From positions 1-64,000 of the forward strand of contig CAMCXF010000003.1 of assembly GCA_945883235.1 (NCBI GenBank): a DNA stretch of 64,000 bases, in the 5' to 3' direction. The notes below the pieces were generated by a model that was not told the DNA's origin, did no database searches, and worked only from the letters and a program-made list of their open reading frames with translations. The position numbers and the translations under genes were made by a program. Positions 28,510 through 38,808 of the stretch are shown in pieces; within the stretch, counting starts at the first letter, position 1; every line of letters begins with the position of its first letter. Source of the DNA: Phenylobacterium deserti. GTDB lineage: Bacteria > Pseudomonadota > Alphaproteobacteria > Caulobacterales > Caulobacteraceae.

Positions 28510-29486
28510 CGGTCGTTGTCCAGCCGCGCGGCCAGCGATGTCAGCACCGCCATGCGCGCGGCAACGCCCATCTCGACCTGATCCTGAATCAGGCTGACTG
28601 TCAGGTCGTCAGCAACCTCCGAATCGATTTCCACGCCGCGGTTCATCGGACCGGGATGCATCACGCGGACGTGCGGTGCGGCGAGGGCCAGTTTTTCGCG
28701 ATCCAGGCCATAGAACCGGAAATATTCCCGCTGCGACGGCGCCATCACCCCGTCCATGCGCTCCAGCTGCAGGCGCAGCATCATCACCACGTCGCAGCCG
28801 GCAATACCCTCGCGCATGTCGTGGAACACCTCGACGTTCCAGCGCTCGGCGGCGACGGGGATCAGGGTCGGCGGGCCGACCAGCCGTACGTTCGCGCCCA
28901 GCATCTGCAGCATGGCAATGTTCGACCGCGCCACACGGCTGTGCAGCACGTCGCCACAGATTGCGATCTTGAGGCCCGCGATATGGCCAAAGGCCCGGCG
29001 CATCGACAGCGCGTCGAGCAGGGCCTGCGTGGGGTGCTCATGCTGCCCGTCACCGGCGTTGACCACCGAACAGCCCACCTTCTGCGACAGCAGGCTGGCG
29101 GCGCCGGACGAGGCGTGCCGCACCACTAGCAGGTCGGGTTGCATGGCGTTCAGCGTTACCGCCGTGTCGATCAGGGTCTCGCCTTTCGACATGGCCGATG
29201 AGCGGGGGCTCATGTTGACCACGTCGGCACCGAGGCGCTTTCCCGCCAGCTCGAACGAGCTCTGGGTTCGCGTGGAATTCTCGAAGAACAGGTTCATCAG
29301 CGTCCTGCCCTTGAGCAGGTCCAGCTTCTTGGCTGTCTGGCGATTGAGGCTGACAAATCCGTCGGCTAAATCCAGCAGGTTCGCCACCTCGACCTCGTTC
29401 AGGTCGGTGGCCGACAGGAAATGCTTCTTCGGAAACGAAAAGGTCCGCTGCAGGACCTCGTTCAGACCGGGCGGGGTCATAGTCAT
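28506..29486 (-). CDS. pyrB: Aspartate carbamoyltransferase catalytic subunit
   Basis: [69 protein letters not shown]. Confidence 0.97.
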   Translation of the reverse strand: MTMTPPGLNEVLQRTFSFPKKHFLSATDLNEVEVANLLDLADGFVSLNRQTAKKLDLLKGRTLMNLFFENSTRTQSSFELAGKRLGADVVNMSPRSSAMSKGETLIDTAVTLNAMQPDLLVVRHASSGAASLLSQKVGCSVVNAGDGQHEHPTQALLDALSMRRAFGHIAGLKIAICGDVLHSRVARSNIAMLQMLGANVRLVGPPTLIPVAAERWNVEVFHDMREGIAGCDVVMMLRLQLERMDGVMAPSQREYFRFYGLDREKLALAAPHVRVMHPGPMNRGVEIDSEVADDLTVSLIQDQVEMGVAARMAVLTSLAARLDNDR

Positions 29487-29573
29487 TAAAGCGCGGTCTT
29501 AGAGCGCGGTGATCGGGAAGCCAAGCCCCGCTTTGTCGCGCACTCGAACGGCACCATATGTGATCTCTACAGC

Positions 29574-30092
29574 ATGACGGAGACAATGATGAAAGCGGAC
29601 CTATTCACTTATGTGGGTGCCTTCGAGCGCGGCCTGGATACGCTTGCACACGTCTTGACCAAGGGCGCTGAGTTTGCGGCCACGCAGGGTGCCTCCACGT
29701 CGCAAATGTTGGACTGGCGACTTCTCGACGACATGTCGCCGCTCCGGGCGCAGGTGAGCACTGTGTGCAATTTCGCCACACAGTGGCCGGCGCGTGCGGC
29801 AGGGCTGCCCCTGCCGACCGACGTCGACGGAGACCAGGATCTTCCTGCTCTATTTAGCGACATCGCCAAGGCCAAGGCCTGGTTGAAGGACCTGACGCCC
29901 GATCAGTTTGCTGGGCGCGACCCGGAGCCTGCGACTGTGAGCATCGGGCAGGAGATGACATTGCCCGTCGGCCAATGGATTCCAGGCTTCGCTATGCCGA
30001 ATTTCTACTTCCACCTCAGTATCGCCTACGCGATCCTGAGGGCGCGCGGCGTCCAGATCGGAAAGCGCGACTTCTTCGCGGGCGGTCTCTAG
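29574..30092 (+). CDS. DUF1993 family protein
   Basis: YVGAFERGLDTLAHVLTKGAEFA...WRLLDDMSPLRAQVSTVCNFATQWPARAAG...MPNFYFHLSIAYAILRARGVQIGKRDFF. Confidence 0.85.
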   Translation: MTETMMKADLFTYVGAFERGLDTLAHVLTKGAEFAATQGASTSQMLDWRLLDDMSPLRAQVSTVCNFATQWPARAAGLPLPTDVDGDQDLPALFSDIAKAKAWLKDLTPDQFAGRDPEPATVSIGQEMTLPVGQWIPGFAMPNFYFHLSIAYAILRARGVQIGKRDFFAGGL

Positions 30093-30556
30093 AGATTCTT
30101 CAGCCGGTCCAGCGCACCCTGCAGGATCCAGCCAGCGGCCGCCTTGTCCACCACCTCGGCGCGGCGGGCCCGACTGATGTCGGCTTCGTCAATCAGCATC
30201 CTGTTGATGGCCATCGAGCTCATGCGCTCATCCCAGAACGCGATGGGGAGGTCCTTCACCCGCAGCACATTGCGAGCGAACGCTCTACTGGACTGGCAAC
30301 GTGGCCCTTCGGTCCCATCCATGTTGATTGGCAGGCCGATGACGATCCCGAGGGCATCGCGACTGTCCATCAGCTCGAACATCCGGGTAATGTCGGCGGT
30401 GAATTTGGTCCTACGGATGGTCTCCAGCGGGCTGGCGATGCCCCGGGTCGCATCCGAAACGGCGACACCGATGGTCTTTTCGCCCAGGTCCAGCCCGATG
30501 ACGGGTGCATGGCGCGGCAGGAGCGAGGGCAGGGCGGTCAGGTCCACAACGGGCAT
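30089..30556 (-). CDS. ruvX: Holliday junction resolvase-like RuvX/YqgF
   Basis: VIGLDLGEKTIGVAVSDATRGIASPLETIRR...ALGIVIGLPINMDGTEGPRCQ...IAFWDERMSSMAINRMLI. Confidence 0.95.
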   Translation of the reverse strand: MPVVDLTALPSLLPRHAPVIGLDLGEKTIGVAVSDATRGIASPLETIRRTKFTADITRMFELMDSRDALGIVIGLPINMDGTEGPRCQSSRAFARNVLRVKDLPIAFWDERMSSMAINRMLIDEADISRARRAEVVDKAAAGWILQGALDRLKNL

Positions 30557-30668
30557 TGCCGACGTCTAGCATCGAATCGACAGCTCCACGTGCCGTCTGA
30601 TCGTGTCGCCGCTTGCAAAAGGGTCCCCGGCGCGGCTAACCCACGCTCTCGTAAATCTGGAGGGCCCG

Positions 30669-30956
30669 ATGGCCATCGATGCCGAGACCGTTCGCAAGGT
30701 CGCGAGGCTGGCGCGCATCGCCGAGCCGGAAGACCGGCTTGAGCCGTTGGCCCGTGAATTGTCGGGCATTCTCGACTGGATCGAGCAACTGGCCGAGGTC
30801 AATACCGACGGCGTCGAGCCCATGACCACTTCGGTGGCCATGAAACTTCCGATGCGTGACGATGTGGTCACCGACGGTGGTGATCCGGCCCGGGTGCTCA
30901 GCAATGCCCCCAAAACAGACAAGGGCTTCTTCATCGTGCCGAAGGTGGTTGAGTAA
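30669..30956 (+). CDS. gatC: Asp-tRNA(Asn)/Glu-tRNA(Gln) amidotransferase subunit C
   Basis: [52 protein letters not shown]...[12 protein letters not shown]. Confidence 0.96.
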   Translation: MAIDAETVRKVARLARIAEPEDRLEPLARELSGILDWIEQLAEVNTDGVEPMTTSVAMKLPMRDDVVTDGGDPARVLSNAPKTDKGFFIVPKVVE

Positions 30957-32428
30957 TGGCTGGCTTGACCGGGCTCACGCTCAAGGCCGCCCTCGACGGC
31001 TTGGCGAACAAGACCTTTTCATCCGAGGAAATCACCCTCGACCACATCGCAGCGGTCGAGGCGTCATCCGCGCTCAACGCCTATGTGGTCCAGACGCCGG
31101 ACAAGGCGCTGGAGATGGCGCGCGCGTCTGACGCTCGCCGCTCTACCGGAGATGCCGGCCCGCTGGACGGCGCGCCCCTGGGCATCAAGGACCTGTTCTG
31201 TACCGAAGGCGTGGAATCGACCGCCGGCTCGATGATCCTGCGCGGGTTCAAACCTACCTACGAATCCACCGTCACTTCGAACCTTTGGCGCGACGGCGCT
31301 GTGATGCTTGGCAAGCTCAACATGGATGAGTTCGCCATGGGTTCGTCCAACGAGACGTCCGCTTGGGGACCGGTGGTCAATCCTTGGCGAACGCAGGGCG
31401 GCAATGCCCAGCTGACCCCCGGCGGCTCCTCGGGCGGGTCGGCGTCCGCGGTCGCGGCGGAACTGTGTCTGGGCGCCACGGCGACGGACACCGGTGGGTC
31501 TATCCGTCAGCCCGCAGCATTCACCGGCACCGTCGGCGTGAAGCCGACCTACGGTCGCTGTTCACGCTGGGGCATCGTGGCCTTTGCCTCGTCGCTGGAC
31601 CAGGCCGGGCCGATGGCACGCACTGTGGAGGACACCGCGATCCTGCTGCGCTCGATGGCGGGCCACGATCCGAAAGATTCGACCAGCATCAACCTGGAAG
31701 TCCCGGATTTCGGAAGCTTCTGCGGCAAGTCCGTAAAAGGCCTGCGGATCGGTATCCCCAAGGAGTACCGCGTCGACGGCATGCCACCCGAAATCGACGC
31801 GCTGTGGGAGCAGGGGATTGCCTGGCTCAAGGATGCCGGCTGCGAGATCGTCGACGTGTCTCTGCCGCATACAAAGTACGCGCTTCCAGCCTACTACATC
31901 ATCGCCCCGGCCGAGGCGTCGTCCAATCTCGCCCGCTATGACGGGATGCGCTACGGCCTGCGCGTCGAGGGTGCCAACCTGACCGAGACCTACGAAAAGA
32001 CTCGCGCCCAGGGGTTCGGCGAGGAGGTCAAGCGCCGCATCCTGATCGGCACCTACGTGCTGTCGGCCGGCTATTACGACGCCTACTATCTGAAGGCGCT
32101 GAAGGTTCGCCGTCGCATCGCCGACGACTTCGACCAGGCCTGGCAGACCTGCGACGCCCTGCTGACGCCCACGGCACCGTCGGCCGCCTTCGCGCTGGGC
32201 GAAAAGTCAGACGACCCCGTGGCCATGTATCTGAACGACATCTTCACCGTGACGGTGAACCTGGCTGGCCTGCCGGGGATGAGCGTGCCTGCCGGCGTCG
32301 ACGCGCAAGGACTGCCGCTGGGCCTTCAACTCATCGGCCGCAATCTGGACGAGGGGACATTGTTTTCGCTGGGGTCGGCCATCGAGAAGGCCGCCGACTT
32401 CCGGGCCAGGCCGCAGAAGTGGTGGTGA
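30956..32428 (+). CDS. gatA: Asp-tRNA(Asn)/Glu-tRNA(Gln) amidotransferase subunit A
   Basis: [93 protein letters not shown]. Confidence 0.97.
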   Translation: MAGLTGLTLKAALDGLANKTFSSEEITLDHIAAVEASSALNAYVVQTPDKALEMARASDARRSTGDAGPLDGAPLGIKDLFCTEGVESTAGSMILRGFKPTYESTVTSNLWRDGAVMLGKLNMDEFAMGSSNETSAWGPVVNPWRTQGGNAQLTPGGSSGGSASAVAAELCLGATATDTGGSIRQPAAFTGTVGVKPTYGRCSRWGIVAFASSLDQAGPMARTVEDTAILLRSMAGHDPKDSTSINLEVPDFGSFCGKSVKGLRIGIPKEYRVDGMPPEIDALWEQGIAWLKDAGCEIVDVSLPHTKYALPAYYIIAPAEASSNLARYDGMRYGLRVEGANLTETYEKTRAQGFGEEVKRRILIGTYVLSAGYYDAYYLKALKVRRRIADDFDQAWQTCDALLTPTAPSAAFALGEKSDDPVAMYLNDIFTVTVNLAGLPGMSVPAGVDAQGLPLGLQLIGRNLDEGTLFSLGSAIEKAADFRARPQKWW

Positions 32429-32435
32429 GTTAGAG

Positions 32436-32582
32436 ATCGTCCCTCCTCGCTAGGGGAGGGTGGACGGCGCGGAGCGCCGGACGGGTGGGGGTGTCGCGAT
32501 CAAGCGTAGAGCTTGAACATGAACCCCCCACCCCGCTTGCCTTTGGCAAGTCGGCCCTCCCCTGAAGAGGAGGGATGGCGAA
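32436..32582. repeat. Compound palindromic intergenic repeat (about 147 bp)
   Basis: Left arm ATCGTCCCTCCTCGCTAGGGGAGGGTGGACGGCGCGGAGCGCCGGACGGGTGGGGG is the approximate reverse complement of right arm ACCCCCCACCCCGCTTGCCTTTGGCAAGTCGGCCCTCCCCTGAAGAGGAGGGAT; central CAAGC-GTAGA-GCTTG hairpin. Confidence 0.8.
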
Positions 32583-32587
32583 TAGAT

Positions 32588-32890
32588 TTATTTCATCGCG
32601 TCGAATTCGGCCTGCAGCGACTTCAACTTGGCGTCGTCGATGGCACCCTGGCTCATCGGCGCAACCTGCGACAGCGTCATGGTGGCGATCTGGTCGTAGA
32701 ACTGGGTGATTTCCGGCAGCATCTTTTCGAGGGCGGCCTTGGCCTTCTCGTTCTTGATGATGTCGCCAATCGGGGTCGTTTCCACCGAAAGGGCACCCGC
32801 CGCCGGCGCAGCGGCAGGAGCGGTCTGGGCCAGGGCCGGAGCGGCCATAGAGGCCACCGCAAGCGCGGCGACGATAGCGAGATACTTCAT
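32588..32890 (-). CDS. Small secreted/periplasmic hypothetical protein
   Basis: MKYLAIVAALAVASMAAPALAQ signal peptide plus helical mature part of about 78 aa. Confidence 0.75.
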   Translation of the reverse strand: MKYLAIVAALAVASMAAPALAQTAPAAAPAAGALSVETTPIGDIIKNEKAKAALEKMLPEITQFYDQIATMTLSQVAPMSQGAIDDAKLKSLQAEFDAMK

Positions 32891-33100
32891 CGGGTTTTCC
32901 TTTTGATATTGATTTTGTTAACTAATTGGGGAAATTTGGACGCTATCCATATTTATTACCCAACTACATCGGGTGTTCCTTTTCCCCATTCTGAACGTCG
33001 TTAAGACGTGAGCGAACCTTGAGTCCATTTCAAGGCATTTATGCAAGTGCGTTTGTTGCCGCGCTTCCGGTTTCTTTCGCGTCGCGCTACTGAACCGCTC

Positions 33101-34600
33101 ATGAACGACGTGACCAACACCAAGCAGATCCAGGGTCGCACCGGCCCTTGGGAAATCGTCCTCGGGCTGGAGGTCCACGCCCAGGTTGCCTCCAACGCCA
33201 AACTCTTTTCTGGCGCCGCCGTGGGCGCGGGCGCTGCGCCCAATGCGCAGGTCAGCCTGGTGGATGCCGCCATGCCCGGCATGCTGCCCGTCATCAACCG
33301 CCACTGTGTGGAACAGGCAGTGAAGACCGGCCTCGGCCTCAAGGCGCAGATCAATCACTGGTCGCGATTCGACCGCAAGAACTATTTCTACCCCGATCTG
33401 CCGCAGGGCTATCAGATCAGCCAGTTCAAGGACCCCATCGTCGGCGAGGGCGAGGTGATCGTCGAGCGCGACGACGGCTCGACCTTCACTGTGCGAATCG
33501 AGCGGCTCCACCTGGAGCAGGACGCCGGCAAGAGCCTGCACGACCAGGATCCGAACTACACCTACGTCGATCTCAACCGCTCGGGCACGGCCCTTATGGA
33601 GATCGTCTCCCGGCCGGATATGCGGTGTGCTGAAGAGGCAGCGGCCTATGTGAAGAAGCTGCGGACCATCCTGATCTATCTGGGCACCTGCGACGGCGAC
33701 ATGGAGAAGGGTAACCTGCGCGCCGATGTGAACGTCTCGGTGTGCCGCCCCGGTGCCTACGAAAGATTCCGGGAGAGCGGCGACTTCAGCCATCTGGGCA
33801 CCCGTTGCGAGATCAAGAACGTCAACTCGTACCGCTACATCCAGCAGGCCATCGAGTACGAGGCCCGCCGGCAAATTGAAATCCTTGAAGACGGGGGTTC
33901 GATCAACCAGGAAACCCGCCTGTTCGACCCGGGCAAGAACGAGACCCGGTCCATGCGCTCCAAGGAAGAGGCGCACGACTACCGCTACTTCCCAGACCCC
34001 GACCTGTTGCCGCTGGAACTTGACCCAGCGTGGGTCAAGGCCATCGAAGCGACCCTGCCCGAGTTGCCAGACGCCAAGAAGGCGCGGCTGCAGTTGCAGT
34101 ACGGCCTGACCGCCTATGACGCAGGCGTGCTGATCATCGAACAGGCCCGGGCCGACTTCTATGAGGCCGCCGTCAAGGGGCGCGACGCCAAACTCACGGC
34201 CAACTGGGTGACCAACGATCTGGCTGCCCGGCTCACGGCCGGTGGCATCGACATCGCTGATTCGCCGATCGGTCCGGCGGGCATCGCCGAACTGGTCCAG
34301 TTGATCGAGGAAGATGTGATCTCTTCGAAAATCGCCAAGGACGTCTTTGAACGCATGTGGGCGGGCGAGGGCGCGGCCGGCGAAGTGGTCGAGAAGGCCG
34401 GCCTGCGTCAAGTCTCCGACACCGGTGCCCTGGAAGCCATCATAGACGCCCTGATTGCCGCCAATCCTGGCCAGGCCGAGGCGGTCAAGGAAAAGCCCCA
34501 GGCCATCGGCTGGTTCGTGGGGCAGGTGATGAAGCAGACCGGCGGCAAGGCCAACCCGGGCACGGTCAACCAGCTACTCAAGGCCAAGCTGGGGCTGTAA
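33101..34600 (+). CDS. gatB: Asp-tRNA(Asn)/Glu-tRNA(Gln) amidotransferase subunit B
   Basis: [76 protein letters not shown]. Confidence 0.97.
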   Translation: MNDVTNTKQIQGRTGPWEIVLGLEVHAQVASNAKLFSGAAVGAGAAPNAQVSLVDAAMPGMLPVINRHCVEQAVKTGLGLKAQINHWSRFDRKNYFYPDLPQGYQISQFKDPIVGEGEVIVERDDGSTFTVRIERLHLEQDAGKSLHDQDPNYTYVDLNRSGTALMEIVSRPDMRCAEEAAAYVKKLRTILIYLGTCDGDMEKGNLRADVNVSVCRPGAYERFRESGDFSHLGTRCEIKNVNSYRYIQQAIEYEARRQIEILEDGGSINQETRLFDPGKNETRSMRSKEEAHDYRYFPDPDLLPLELDPAWVKAIEATLPELPDAKKARLQLQYGLTAYDAGVLIIEQARADFYEAAVKGRDAKLTANWVTNDLAARLTAGGIDIADSPIGPAGIAELVQLIEEDVISSKIAKDVFERMWAGEGAAGEVVEKAGLRQVSDTGALEAIIDALIAANPGQAEAVKEKPQAIGWFVGQVMKQTGGKANPGTVNQLLKAKLGL

Positions 34601-34741
34601 ATCCGCCACGCCTCGCGGTTCCTGTCAATTTGGCAACTGCGGCTTTAACCATGTGTTCAAGGTAACACTGGTTTGATGTGCTCTTGGACCGGTTCGGGGC
34701 GTGCAAAAAGCAAGCTCGCCGACCTGACGAGGACGCGCACC

Positions 34742-35014
34742 ATGCTGGCTGGCATCGACACGAAAAGCGATGGAATGCCGCTGCCGACACCGGACGCGAC
34801 GGGCGATGAGCTGTTTCGAATGGGTCTGATGTATTCGACCGGGCAGGGCGGTGCGCCGCTCGACTACGTCTCGGCCCACATGCTGTTCAATCTGGCCGCC
34901 ATGCGCGGCTCGATCGAGGCCAAGGTCTACCGCAAGGAACTGGCCGGCGAGATGGAACACGACGACGTCGCCGAAGCCCAGCGCCAGGCGCGACAGTGGT
35001 TGGCCCAGGGCTGA
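34742..35014 (+). CDS. Sel1-repeat-like small protein
   Basis: DELFRMGLMYSTGQGGAPLDYVSAHMLFNLAAMRGSIEAKVYRKELAGEMEHDDVAEAQRQARQWL; start uncertain (34673 or 34742). Confidence 0.65.
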   Translation: MLAGIDTKSDGMPLPTPDATGDELFRMGLMYSTGQGGAPLDYVSAHMLFNLAAMRGSIEAKVYRKELAGEMEHDDVAEAQRQARQWLAQG

Positions 35015-35186
35015 CGCGTGCCCTGCAAAGGGAATCGCCAAGTCTGCCTAGTGTCGTCGGCCCAAGCTTCACTATAGGCGCTAGTCGTTTGGCGCTCCTT
35101 TCGCAGAGATGAGCTGATCTTGGGCGGTTCCCCCGTAATTTGAAGATGGTCAACAGGCCCCTGCCGCACGGAACAATTCTCCATAG

Positions 35187-35207
35187 CCCCGGTTGACACA
35201 ACCGGGG
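35187..35207 (+). promoter_or_regulatory. Perfect leader hairpin CCCCGGTT-GACAC-AACCGGGG
   Basis: 8-bp perfect stem, 5-nt loop, ending 21 nt before the ATG of the PEP-CTERM gene. Confidence 0.5.
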
Positions 35208-35228
35208 GATAACCTTGGAGACTGTAAA

Positions 35229-35765
35229 ATGAAGAGATTAAATGTTGCCGCCACGGCTGTGGCAGCGCTGTTATCGGGCGTATCGTCCGCCAACGCTACG
35301 CAATTTGTGATGTGGGGGCCGGTCGACGTGGACGGCTCGTTTACCGGCGTGTTCGGCAACGACGGCGTTCCTGGCGACGTGAACGGCCTCTTCTCGGATA
35401 CGTTCAACTTCGCGCTTCCGACCGGTGTGTCCAGCTTCACGGCCACCTCGACGTTCACAAACGACCCGGCAAACGACATCAACTTCACCTCGATCCGGTT
35501 CAATGGAATCAATTTCGGAATTGGGTCCACAGGCCAGAACGAGTTCCGCTTCCTCAATGGGGTTTCGGTGGCTTCGGGCGCGCCGCAGCAGTTGATTGTC
35601 GCCGGCACCACCGGCGGTACCGCCTCGTACAGCGGCGTCATCTCGTTGAACGCTGCAGCCGCCGCTGTACCCGAACCTGCCGCATGGGCGCTGATGATCC
35701 TGGGCTTCGGCGGCACGGGTGCCATGCTCCGTCGTCGTCAGAAGGTTGCGATCGCCGCCGCCTGA
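35229..35765 (+). CDS. PEPxxWA-CTERM sorting domain-containing secreted protein
   Basis: Signal peptide MKRLNVAATAVAALLSGVSSANA; C-terminus VPEPAAWALMILGFGGTGAMLRRRQKVAIAAA (PEP motif, TM, basic cluster). Confidence 0.9.
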   Translation: MKRLNVAATAVAALLSGVSSANATQFVMWGPVDVDGSFTGVFGNDGVPGDVNGLFSDTFNFALPTGVSSFTATSTFTNDPANDINFTSIRFNGINFGIGSTGQNEFRFLNGVSVASGAPQQLIVAGTTGGTASYSGVISLNAAAAAVPEPAAWALMILGFGGTGAMLRRRQKVAIAAA

Positions 35766-35789
35766 CTGGAACGCCCGTAATGGATGATG

Positions 35790-35824
35790 GGCCCCGGCGT
35801 TCCCCATGCCGGGGCCTTTCGTTT
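35790..35824 (+). terminator. Rho-independent terminator after PEP-CTERM gene
   Basis: GGCCCCGGCGTTCCCCATGCCGGGGCCTTTCGTTT. Confidence 0.75.
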
Positions 35825-35965
35825 GTCCCCGGTCCGGACTTGCGAGACAGACGCGTTGCTCCCCGGCGGCACTTTCGCTATGGAGAGCGTCCCATCCCGA
35901 ACGGTCGGCCCAGGCCCGCCGCAATCATCGGTGCGGGGCGGGAGAAAATCCGCTGAAAACAACAA

Positions 35966-36055
35966 GGTGACGTGGCCGAGTGGCTGAAGGCAACGGTTTG
36001 CTAAATCGTCATACGTGAAAGCGTATCCAGGGTTCGAATCCCTGCGTCACCGCCA
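35966..36055 (+). tRNA. tRNA-Ser (anticodon GCT)
   Basis: GGTGACGTGGCCGAGTGGCTGAAGGCAACGGTTTGCTAAATCGTCATACGTGAAAGCGTATCCAGGGTTCGAATCCCTGCGTCACCGCCA; acceptor stem GGTGACG/CGTCACC, long variable arm, T-loop GGTTCGAATCC, encoded CCA. Confidence 0.97.
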
Positions 36056-36132
36056 CTTCCTTGGACTCAGAAGTGGCCACATCCAAGTCGGCTCCAGCAG
36101 CGACTGAGTAGGCCTGCGCCGACGGTCTCGAT

Positions 36133-36297
36133 CTATGGGCGCATGACGAACCAGGCGACGACGATAGCGGCTATGGCCAACCCGGTGCTGATGATGAGCA
36201 CCCAGCGCATATAGCCGGTCTTCTGCGCACCCCTCGCGTCGGTGACTTCGATAGTCTCGCCATCACCGCCGGGATTCAGTTTGGGATTGTTTTCCAT
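36133..36297 (-). CDS. Small single-TM hypothetical protein
   Basis: MENNPKLNPGGDGETIEVTDARGAQKTGYMRWVLIISTGLAIAAIVVAWFVMRP. Confidence 0.6.
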   Translation of the reverse strand: MENNPKLNPGGDGETIEVTDARGAQKTGYMRWVLIISTGLAIAAIVVAWFVMRP

Positions 36298-36455
36298 TCG
36301 GCGTGAACGCGTTGGGCCGTGGATGGATGCATCCCGGCTGGATGTGACCTGATTCAAAGTGAGGCCAACACAACCGTTCATCATCGCCATATTGATGAGC
36401 ATCAGGCACGGCGATCGGGAAGTTCAGGGATGTGCGCGTCGGGATTCTCCACCCA

Positions 36456-37304
36456 CTAGCCCTTCGGTGTCACGCGTCCCCGCACCTGATCAAACCCTGC
36501 CTTGATCGCGGCGAACCGCGCGTCGATCAACGGCTCGAACTCATTGTCCGTGAAGATATAGGCCCAGTCGTTTTCGATTCCCTCTCGGACCAGTTCGCCG
36601 ACGTAGAGCGGGTCGATGCCCTGGGCGACGCGGTCGCGGACCTGGGCCAGCCATTGAACGGCCTGTTCGGGGGGCTGGGCGCGGGCGGTGTCGGCGAAGC
36701 GTTCTGGGCGGTTGCGGTTGGAATCGATGATCTGCGTCCGGATGAAGCCTGGGCACAGCACTGAGACGCCGATGTTACGCGGTGCCAGTTCGTTCCGTAG
36801 TCCCTCGGACAGGGCTACGACGCCATACTTGCTGACGTTGTAGGCGTTGCCGGAGCCTGACAGCAGGCCGGCGATGGAGGCGGTGTTGACGATATGGCCA
36901 CCCTGGCCGTGGCGTTCGATCAGAGGACCTACGATCTCGACGCCCCAGATCACCGCCATAAGGTTGACGCCGAACGTCCAGTCCCAGCTGGCGTCGGTCC
37001 AGGCACCGTAGCCCCCGCCACCACCAACCCCGGCGTTATTGACCAGGATGTGGATCTCGCCATAGGCGGCCAGCGTCGCGTCGGCCGCCGCGCGCAGTTC
37101 GTCCTTCAGCGAGACGTCTGCCCGAACGGCCGAAACGTCGGCGTTTGTAGCGCGCAGATCAGCCAGCACCCGGTCCAGAGCGTCCTGCTGGATGTCGCAG
37201 AGCATGACCTTGACGCCCGCTTGCGCCAGGGCTGTGGCGATCCCCAGGCCGATGCCGGAGCCGGCCCCGGTCACCAGCGCCACCTTGCCCGCCAGTTGTT
37301 TCAT
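36456..37304 (-). CDS. SDR family NAD(P)-dependent oxidoreductase
   Basis: GKVALVTGAGSGIGLGIATALAQAG, LVNNAGVGGGG, YNVSKYGVVALSEGL. Confidence 0.95.
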   Translation of the reverse strand: MKQLAGKVALVTGAGSGIGLGIATALAQAGVKVMLCDIQQDALDRVLADLRATNADVSAVRADVSLKDELRAAADATLAAYGEIHILVNNAGVGGGGGYGAWTDASWDWTFGVNLMAVIWGVEIVGPLIERHGQGGHIVNTASIAGLLSGSGNAYNVSKYGVVALSEGLRNELAPRNIGVSVLCPGFIRTQIIDSNRNRPERFADTARAQPPEQAVQWLAQVRDRVAQGIDPLYVGELVREGIENDWAYIFTDNEFEPLIDARFAAIKAGFDQVRGRVTPKG

Positions 37305-37332
37305 GTCGTCACTCCTTCAAGGCGAGGGGAGC

Positions 37333-38808
37333 TCATCCCGCCGCGCGTCTCTCGGCCAGGGTCTTCAGCGTTGCGGCATGGCTGTCGCGGGAGATGGTGT
37401 AGAAACTCATCACGAGCAGCATGGTCATCCAGAGCCCGATGATCGTCGGCACATAGATAGCGCCCAGGCGGAACAGCGCCTCGGGCGTGACATGGGCGGA
37501 GTCCGCGCCGGTCTTGATCCCGGCCAGAGTGATCACGAAGCTCGCCAGCATCAGGCCGATGCCGTTGACCAGCTTGGTGGTGAAGGTGATGGCCGAGGCG
37601 AACACGCCTTCGGACCGGCGTCCCGTCTTCAGTTCGGATTGCTCGACCAGATCCGCCATCATCGAGGCCGACAGCGCCTGGAAACATATGATCAGGGCCG
37701 TGTCGAACACGGTGTTCAGGAACACGATCCAGAAGATCACGGGTGAGCCGTTGTCAGGCAGGATACCGGTCAGTCGCAGAACGATGGGCATCGGCGAGCC
37801 CAGGAACGCGATCAGGCCAATCATGATCGCGCCGCGCTTTTTGCCAAACTTTCGGCTGACCACCGGAGCCAGCGCGGCACCGAGGATTGCGGAGATGAAA
37901 ACGCCCAGGGTGATGTAGCCGCTGAGTTGCGCCGGAAACTTCCAGAAATAGGTCAGCCAATAGAAGGCGAGCGACGCAGACAGGCCCGCCGCGATGGAGC
38001 CGAAGGCTGTGGATATAAACAGGGCGAGAAACGAACGGTTTGAAAGTGTCTCGATGATTTCCTTGAAGATCTTGCTGATCGTCAGCGTCCTGGCGGGCGG
38101 TGGCGCTTTCAGGCGCGGGATATGCGAGTGCGTGCCCAGTGCCGAGCCCAGCATACAGATCAGCAGGACCACTGAGCCGATCAGACCGTAGACGCGGTAA
38201 GAGTCGGGATTGAACTGGCCGTTCTGGATGGCCGCCGTGGCGAACAGCGGAAATATCACGACGAACATCAGCACCGACATGGTGTTCCCCACGGTCCAGG
38301 CAAAATATGAGCGGAAGGAGAACAGCGCACTGCGCTCGTCATAGTTTTCGGTCAGCTCGGGGCCCAGCGCGTTGCCCGGAATCTCATAAAACGAAATGCA
38401 GATACGGATCACGATCGCCATGCCCAACAGGTAGGCGAACAGCCAGGATTGCGGCCATCCGTGCGGCGGGTTCCAGAGCATGAAGTAGAGCGAAACCAGC
38501 GGTATGATCGCTGCATAGATGAAGGGGTGCCGTCGTCCCCAGCGCGAACGCATATTGTCCGACCAATAGCCGACCATCGGATCGATAAACGCGTCGCTGA
38601 CCAGGGCTATCGTCAGCGCCAGACCTACCAGCCGCGCATCCAGCCCCACGACCTGACTGTAGAATATCAGCAGAAAGTACGAGAATCCGTTGTCCTTGAC
38701 CCCGATGGCACCGTTCCCGAGGCCGTAGGCAAGCCGGGTCCCGAGAGAAAGCCTTGGCGGAGGACTCGTGTCGTGAGGCGGCGCTGAGGCCGTGGGCGCA
38801 TCGGTCAT
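37333..38808 (-). CDS. MFS transporter, glycoside-pentoside-hexuronide (GPH) cation symporter type
   Basis: LAYGLGNGAIGVKDNGFSYFLLIFYSQVVGLDARLVGLALTIALVSDAFIDPMVGYWSDNMRSRWGRRHPFIYAA. Confidence 0.9.
   Translation of the reverse strand: MTDAPTASAPPHDTSPPPRLSLGTRLAYGLGNGAIGVKDNGFSYFLLIFYSQVVGLDARLVGLALTIALVSDAFIDPMVGYWSDNMRSRWGRRHPFIYAAIIPLVSLYFMLWNPPHGWPQSWLFAYLLGMAIVIRICISFYEIPGNALGPELTENYDERSALFSFRSYFAWTVGNTMSVLMFVVIFPLFATAAIQNGQFNPDSYRVYGLIGSVVLLICMLGSALGTHSHIPRLKAPPPARTLTISKIFKEIIETLSNRSFLALFISTAFGSIAAGLSASLAFYWLTYFWKFPAQLSGYITLGVFISAILGAALAPVVSRKFGKKRGAIMIGLIAFLGSPMPIVLRLTGILPDNGSPVIFWIVFLNTVFDTALIICFQALSASMMADLVEQSELKTGRRSEGVFASAITFTTKLVNGIGLMLASFVITLAGIKTGADSAHVTPEALFRLGAIYVPTIIGLWMTMLLVMSFYTISRDSHAATLKTLAERRAAG

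Noticed and set aside
32436-32582. Interpretation of the compound palindrome as an intact insertion sequence or MITE with target-site duplication
   Set aside because: No transposase and no clear flanking direct repeat was seen; kept only as a palindromic repeat.
32918-34411. 497-aa minus-strand ORF antisense to gatB
   Set aside because: Shadow ORF; gatB is unambiguous on the plus strand.
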